A DNA stretch of 45,447 nt from a virus. Under the pieces are notes generated by a model. The model was not told the origin of the DNA, did not search any database, and saw only the letters and a list, made by a program, of their open reading frames with translations. The position numbers and the translations under genes were made by a program. Where the stretch lies: IMG/VR virus record IMGVR_UViG_3300020473_000050, positions 1-45,447 of that record. The stretch is one strand, 5' to 3'. Below, piece by piece: positions 42,141 to 45,447 of this stretch. The stretch's first letter is position 1, and every line of letters begins with the position of its first letter.

Positions 42141-42170
42141 ATGGGTAGGGTAAATCCCTACCCATTTATG
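42141..42170 (+). terminator. Perfect 10-bp hairpin followed by TTTATGC
   Basis: ATGGGTAGGG and CCCTACCCAT pair with a 5-nt loop, followed by TTATGCAATC. It follows the 194-aa gene by about 20 nt, so it could terminate part of the transcripts before the 362-aa gene. Confidence 0.65.
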
Positions 42171-42192
42171 CAATCTCACTAAGGAGCGGGTT

Positions 42193-43281
42193 ATGTTACC
42201 TGAATTACAAAAGTACCCCTTTGATCCTACAGCGGTGGCATCAACCAACGCAATCTCAGGTGAAATTGTCACCTTAGACACGGTGAGTAAACAGATCATC
42301 GTGCCCACCCATACCCCTTTCTACGCGCAAGGTTTTACCCTTACCCCTAAAGGCGGCAACCCTCTTGTACCTGGCGACGATTATAAGTTAGTTTACTTGT
42401 ATCAAGAAGCCACCATGGATACCGGTCATGAAGTTGTGACGGGCGTTGCGTTATTAAACGAGAACCTAACCGTTAACGAATTGATGCTTAGCTACCAAAC
42501 CGTAGGTGAGCGTTATGCTTCAGAAGCGGCAGCTATCCATGAAGTATTATCCACGTTAAGTGTGTCTGACATGACAGTCTACTGGGATGATATAAAAAAC
42601 AAGAAGACGGCTTATCCACCAGAAGATCACAAGCACAGCGGCTACGACTTAGTTGGCTTAAGTGAACTGGTAGAAAGTATTGGTAACGTTAAAGATGCTG
42701 TAGATGTGTCTAACGAGGCATTTGTCACGCAGATCCTTAAACAACTTGCCAAGAAAACGTCTGATGTGGGTCATGCTAAATTGATCACTCAAGATGAAGC
42801 AGCTTTTTATCCTGGGGATTACACTGGCGCGTTACGTTTATTGATTGATCGTTCTATTGATCAAAATGCCATCAACGTTGTTGAGTTTGAGATAATCTCA
42901 GCTAAAGGAGTGGCGCGTTACTCCCTGTCTTATAAAGAGATAGAGAATGATGTAACGTTAATACATCTGCATGGCTCAGAGCTATCGGGTGAGCGTATCA
43001 AATACCATTTTGAATACCTTAACCCACTGCGCAATGCACTGTATATCGAACTTGACGATAATGAGCAAAATTGGGATGACATCCATCTTTGCGTAACACG
43101 AATGACAACCTCTTGTCTTAATGGGGAAACATACAGAACAGGATGGTTGTGGGGTAAGAACCCAGACCTTACGGATAAAGAATTACGTCTCGCTGAGACA
43201 GAAACTAAGAATCTTCTCCAAGAGATCGAAGAAGTTAATACTGAATGGCGCAACTACGTTGACCGTCCAGAGAGCTTCTAA
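42193..43281 (+). CDS. Probable baseplate/fibre-attachment protein (362 aa), paralog of the 373-aa protein
   Basis: Start ATG with AAGGAG upstream. It matches the 373-aa protein over its N-terminal half (FDPTA..., IVPTHTPFYAQGFTLTP, LMLSYQTVGER, then PPEDHKHSGYDLVGLSELVE). The last segment is the PP..H.H...DL.GL form common in baseplate and fibre attachment proteins. The C-terminal part is less similar. The two genes are separated by one other gene, so this is a duplicated pair with an insertion or with ordered roles. Confidence 0.75.
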   Translation: MLPELQKYPFDPTAVASTNAISGEIVTLDTVSKQIIVPTHTPFYAQGFTLTPKGGNPLVPGDDYKLVYLYQEATMDTGHEVVTGVALLNENLTVNELMLSYQTVGERYASEAAAIHEVLSTLSVSDMTVYWDDIKNKKTAYPPEDHKHSGYDLVGLSELVESIGNVKDAVDVSNEAFVTQILKQLAKKTSDVGHAKLITQDEAAFYPGDYTGALRLLIDRSIDQNAINVVEFEIISAKGVARYSLSYKEIENDVTLIHLHGSELSGERIKYHFEYLNPLRNALYIELDDNEQNWDDIHLCVTRMTTSCLNGETYRTGWLWGKNPDLTDKELRLAETETKNLLQEIEEVNTEWRNYVDRPESF

Positions 43282-43365
43282 AAAATATCCTATGAGTCTA
43301 CAGTAGTACGTGTACATTAGAGGCAGTTTATCGTCTTAATGTTGTTAATTTAAAAGGTGTCAAAC

Positions 43366-43950
43366 ATGCCTTACGATTTATATACACTACTACCTGTATC
43401 CGAAGATACTACGGAGATAATAGAACGTTTTTATTACCCGGCCTTCGGCTTACGTGATGTGATTTTTGCTACTAATGTATTTGGTCGAGAAGACAATGCA
43501 ACCCAGCAGCAGTATCGCGCGTTGGCGTCAGATACGGCACACAACGCCTCACTATCGCGTGATAACTTTAGGACAGATAGAGGTGATGCGGGGGAGTTTA
43601 AACTCTACATGCAGCTTGACGGGAAAGGGATATTAAGTGCACTGCACGGAATGAACCAACCCATGCGTATCCGTATCACAATCGATGGCGAGCAAAGTGT
43701 TACTTATACTAACAACTGGAACTATCGTCATCTTATCTGGGGTTATTGGATGCAGGGTTCAAGTCAGGATTCAGCTGATGGTTTTTTCTTTTATAAAGGA
43801 AGGGAAGCTATTACAGAAGAATACCGACAGAACTTCTTTAGAGGTGGCGTTCACTTTGAAACGCAGCTTAAGATTGAATACGCCAACTTATACAGCTGGA
43901 GTTCACGTCAAACATTAAGTTGCGATTATCTTTTAGGAGACGAGATGTGA
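43366..43950 (+). CDS. Probable virion protein (194 aa)
   Basis: A GTG start nine nucleotides upstream (43357) is possible, but AAAAGG lies about 8 nt before the ATG at 43366, so that start is used. The protein begins MPYDLYTLLPVSEDTTEIIE and is strand-rich (MRIRITIDGEQSVTYTNNWN). No motif allows a name. The stop overlaps the start of the next gene (GTGA), showing coupling. Confidence 0.68.
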   Translation: MPYDLYTLLPVSEDTTEIIERFYYPAFGLRDVIFATNVFGREDNATQQQYRALASDTAHNASLSRDNFRTDRGDAGEFKLYMQLDGKGILSALHGMNQPMRIRITIDGEQSVTYTNNWNYRHLIWGYWMQGSSQDSADGFFFYKGREAITEEYRQNFFRGGVHFETQLKIEYANLYSWSSRQTLSCDYLLGDEM

Positions 43951-44372
43951 GTGGTGTTAAAACAATAGTGTCGACTGAAAACCTAAGTCGACCTGGTGAG
44001 CAACCAGCCGACGGTGATCATTTAAGACACACGTTTTCTGATGCCACGGCCAAGGTTGTTGTTTATCGAGAAGAAAGTTTGGAAGCAGTGGAGTCCGATA
44101 CGTACATTATATCGGTTGCCTCTCTCTTAGATCGTCTAGACATAGATGATAAATTAGAGACTATTTACGCTATGGCGCAGGAAGGAACACGCGCCACACC
44201 GCCAGACATGACGCTTTATAAGTATCTAACCAACATCCGAACGCGAGAGTTTATTGATCTAAACGACCCTCGTCTACGTCCGGTTATTGAATCACTAGGG
44301 TTGTATAGCGAGGCAGACTTGGAAGCTATCTTCGCACCGGCAACCCAAATTGAAATCCCATCGGGAATATAA
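43947..44372 (+). CDS. Probable virion protein (141 aa)
   Basis: The track frame could begin at a TTG (43920). The GTG at 43947 is preferred because AGGAGA lies 6 nt upstream and it overlaps the previous stop. It starts MSGVKTIVSTENLSRPGEQP. The chain is acidic and has an alternating helix/strand pattern (TYIISVASLLDRLDIDDKLE). It is followed after 12 nt by a fibre-like gene. Function unknown. Confidence 0.68.
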   Translation: MSGVKTIVSTENLSRPGEQPADGDHLRHTFSDATAKVVVYREESLEAVESDTYIISVASLLDRLDIDDKLETIYAMAQEGTRATPPDMTLYKYLTNIRTREFIDLNDPRLRPVIESLGLYSEADLEAIFAPATQIEIPSGI

Positions 44373-44384
44373 GGAGACGTTAAT

Positions 44385-44975
44385 ATGGGCTCAGTAACCA
44401 CCCCCGGTGGCACGACTTTGAATCCATTGAAAATACGTCGCTCGATTACCCCCAACGCAGTGCCAACCGCACCGTTGTTGGACGAGGGTGAATTGGCGGC
44501 TAATTTAAAGGATTTAATTCTTTATACCAAGGACAACGATGGTAACATTGTTAAGCTAGGTCAGAACTACGATGCCATATTGGCTGCTCACTTTCAAGCA
44601 AGGAATCCTCATGGGACTACTAAGGCTGATGTGGGTTTAAGTAATGTACCTAATGAGAACTTAAAACCTCTGTATTACTACAATTCAGGTTCTCTTACAC
44701 TTAACACACCGCGTATCATGACTCGCATGGATTATGCAGCGGCGGCTAACGTTACTTACACGATAGATGCCTCTAAGTATGCTGTTGGTGACCAGTTTGA
44801 AATTGCCCGCCTAGCAGACAGTGCCGGTGAAATAACCGTTGCACTTAACGCGGGTGATTGGCTGATAGATGGTTCACGTAGCGCGACGGATTTACGTATT
44901 CATGAGCAGACGTTCATGGCCATTCTAACAAAAGCACAGGCGGATCTTTGGACTGTTAAAGTTCAATACGTCTAA
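44385..44975 (+). CDS. Tail-fibre-like protein (196 aa)
   Basis: Start ATG with AAGGAGACG upstream. The sequence has hallmarks of phage fibres: GELAANLKDLILYTKDNDGN, then HFQARNPHGTTKADVGLSNV. The ...NPHGTTK.DVGL..V.N pattern recurs in many tail-fibre and baseplate proteins. The remaining C-terminal part is beta-rich. It likely contributes to a fibre or collar attachment of the baseplate. Identity as fibre-like is good; its exact role is not known. Confidence 0.8.
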   Translation: MGSVTTPGGTTLNPLKIRRSITPNAVPTAPLLDEGELAANLKDLILYTKDNDGNIVKLGQNYDAILAAHFQARNPHGTTKADVGLSNVPNENLKPLYYYNSGSLTLNTPRIMTRMDYAAAANVTYTIDASKYAVGDQFEIARLADSAGEITVALNAGDWLIDGSRSATDLRIHEQTFMAILTKAQADLWTVKVQYV

Positions 44976-45004
44976 TAAGATTTTTTAATTAGGAGTATCT
45001 ACTC

Positions 45005-45447
45005 ATGACTAACTTAGCCAATCGGCTCCCCGATAGTCAACCACCTCTGTCGGCCGCTGCATTTAATGCGCGACGTGACATCAACCGCGACAAGTACGCT
45101 GCATCAGGTTACATAGAGCCTGGACGTCAGTATAAAGGCGGCTTTGCCGAAGATATTATTGGTCCTGGTGGGATGTGGACGTCTTCAGCTATACGTCAGG
45201 CGATTCGATTTGGTCGTAATAGCCGTGACGCTGCTGGGTATTCATTTAGTGGTAATCCAGTTTTCCATATAGACGGTCTAATTATAAACATGGTGGGGTT
45301 GAACTGGGTTAATGAAGAAAATAACCAGATTAACCTTCCTCCAGCCCCTATGGGGCATCAGGAGACGACAACATTAACAACGCGTGCATATCGTCAAGGT
45401 GACCATGTAGTAGTGGGTAATGATATCTACGTGTGTGTTCATCCAAA
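45005..45447 (+). CDS. Fibre-like virion protein, partial at right edge
   Basis: ATG at 45005 with TAGGAG upstream; 147 codons are visible before the window ends. The start MTNLANRLPDSQPPLSAAAF is followed by NARRDINRDKYAASGYIEPG and then a strand-rich segment. It resembles the beginning of phiKZ-type tail proteins that follow the 196-aa fibre-like gene. The total length is unknown. Confidence 0.72.
   Translation, partial: MTNLANRLPDSQPPLSAAAFNARRDINRDKYAASGYIEPGRQYKGGFAEDIIGPGGMWTSSAIRQAIRFGRNSRDAAGYSFSGNPVFHIDGLIINMVGLNWVNEENNQINLPPAPMGHQETTTLTTRAYRQGDHVVVGNDIYVCVHP

Noticed and set aside
1-45447. Insertion sequences, integrase or attachment sites, tRNA genes
   Set aside because: No transposase, integrase or cloverleaf was recognised; the only mobile elements are the two introns with their endonucleases.

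Overview
The window is part of the genome of a jumbo myovirus related to Pseudomonas phage phiKZ (the nucleus-forming, giant-phage lineage). The main evidence is a divergent pair: on the minus strand, the N-terminal fragments of the beta and beta' subunits of a multisubunit virion RNA polymerase (phiKZ gp178 and gp180 type); on the plus strand, a 2213-residue virion protein of gp181 type. Further along are a RecA/UvsX-like ATPase, an RNase H, a baseplate spike, a Rad50/SbcC-like ATPase and a set of baseplate and fibre proteins. The host cannot be read from the sequence. The moderately AT-rich composition and gene content suit a gammaproteobacterial host.

Layout. 1-13.5 kb (minus strand): the virion RNAP region. 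The beta gene (3279-4703 joined to 1545-1, running off the left edge) is interrupted by a 1.73-kb group I intron that carries a zinc-ribbon/VSR-like homing endonuclease. The beta' N-terminal gene (12065-13519 joined to 10601-10765) is interrupted by a 1.30-kb group I intron that carries an HNH endonuclease. The second intron lies inside the catalytic DxDGD motif. Between the two RNAP genes are small genes of unknown function, two pairs of neighbouring paralogs, and a 0.68-kb gene-free region of sharply mosaic composition. 13.6-22.2 kb (plus): the gp181-like protein and a second large virion protein. 22.2-32.9 kb (almost all minus): unknown small genes, a SLOG-family protein, the UvsX-like ATPase, an RNase H fused to a large unknown domain, and a spanin-like pair. 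32.9-45.4 kb: virion and baseplate/fibre genes, mainly plus strand, with the minus-strand spike gene, one unknown minus-strand gene and the Rad50-like gene inserted. A last fibre-like gene runs off the right edge.

How the parts work together. The virion RNAP is packaged with DNA and starts early transcription. The gp181-like protein, spike, paralogous wedge-like proteins and fibre-like proteins belong to the tail and baseplate. The UvsX-like, RNase H and Rad50-like proteins form a recombination and repair set. The spanin-like pair acts at lysis.

The most interesting signals are: (1) two different group I introns in two subunits of the same virion polymerase, one splitting the Mg-binding aspartate triad, both with an in-frame stop directly at the 5' splice junction and both with a hairpin covering the endonuclease ribosome-binding site; (2) a family of 3'-end hairpins followed by a TTATGCCG-type motif, two of which are near-identical 59-bp elements whose loop is inverted; (3) four phased CAAGTAA repeats in an AT-rich island flanked by G-rich DNA with quadruplex potential.
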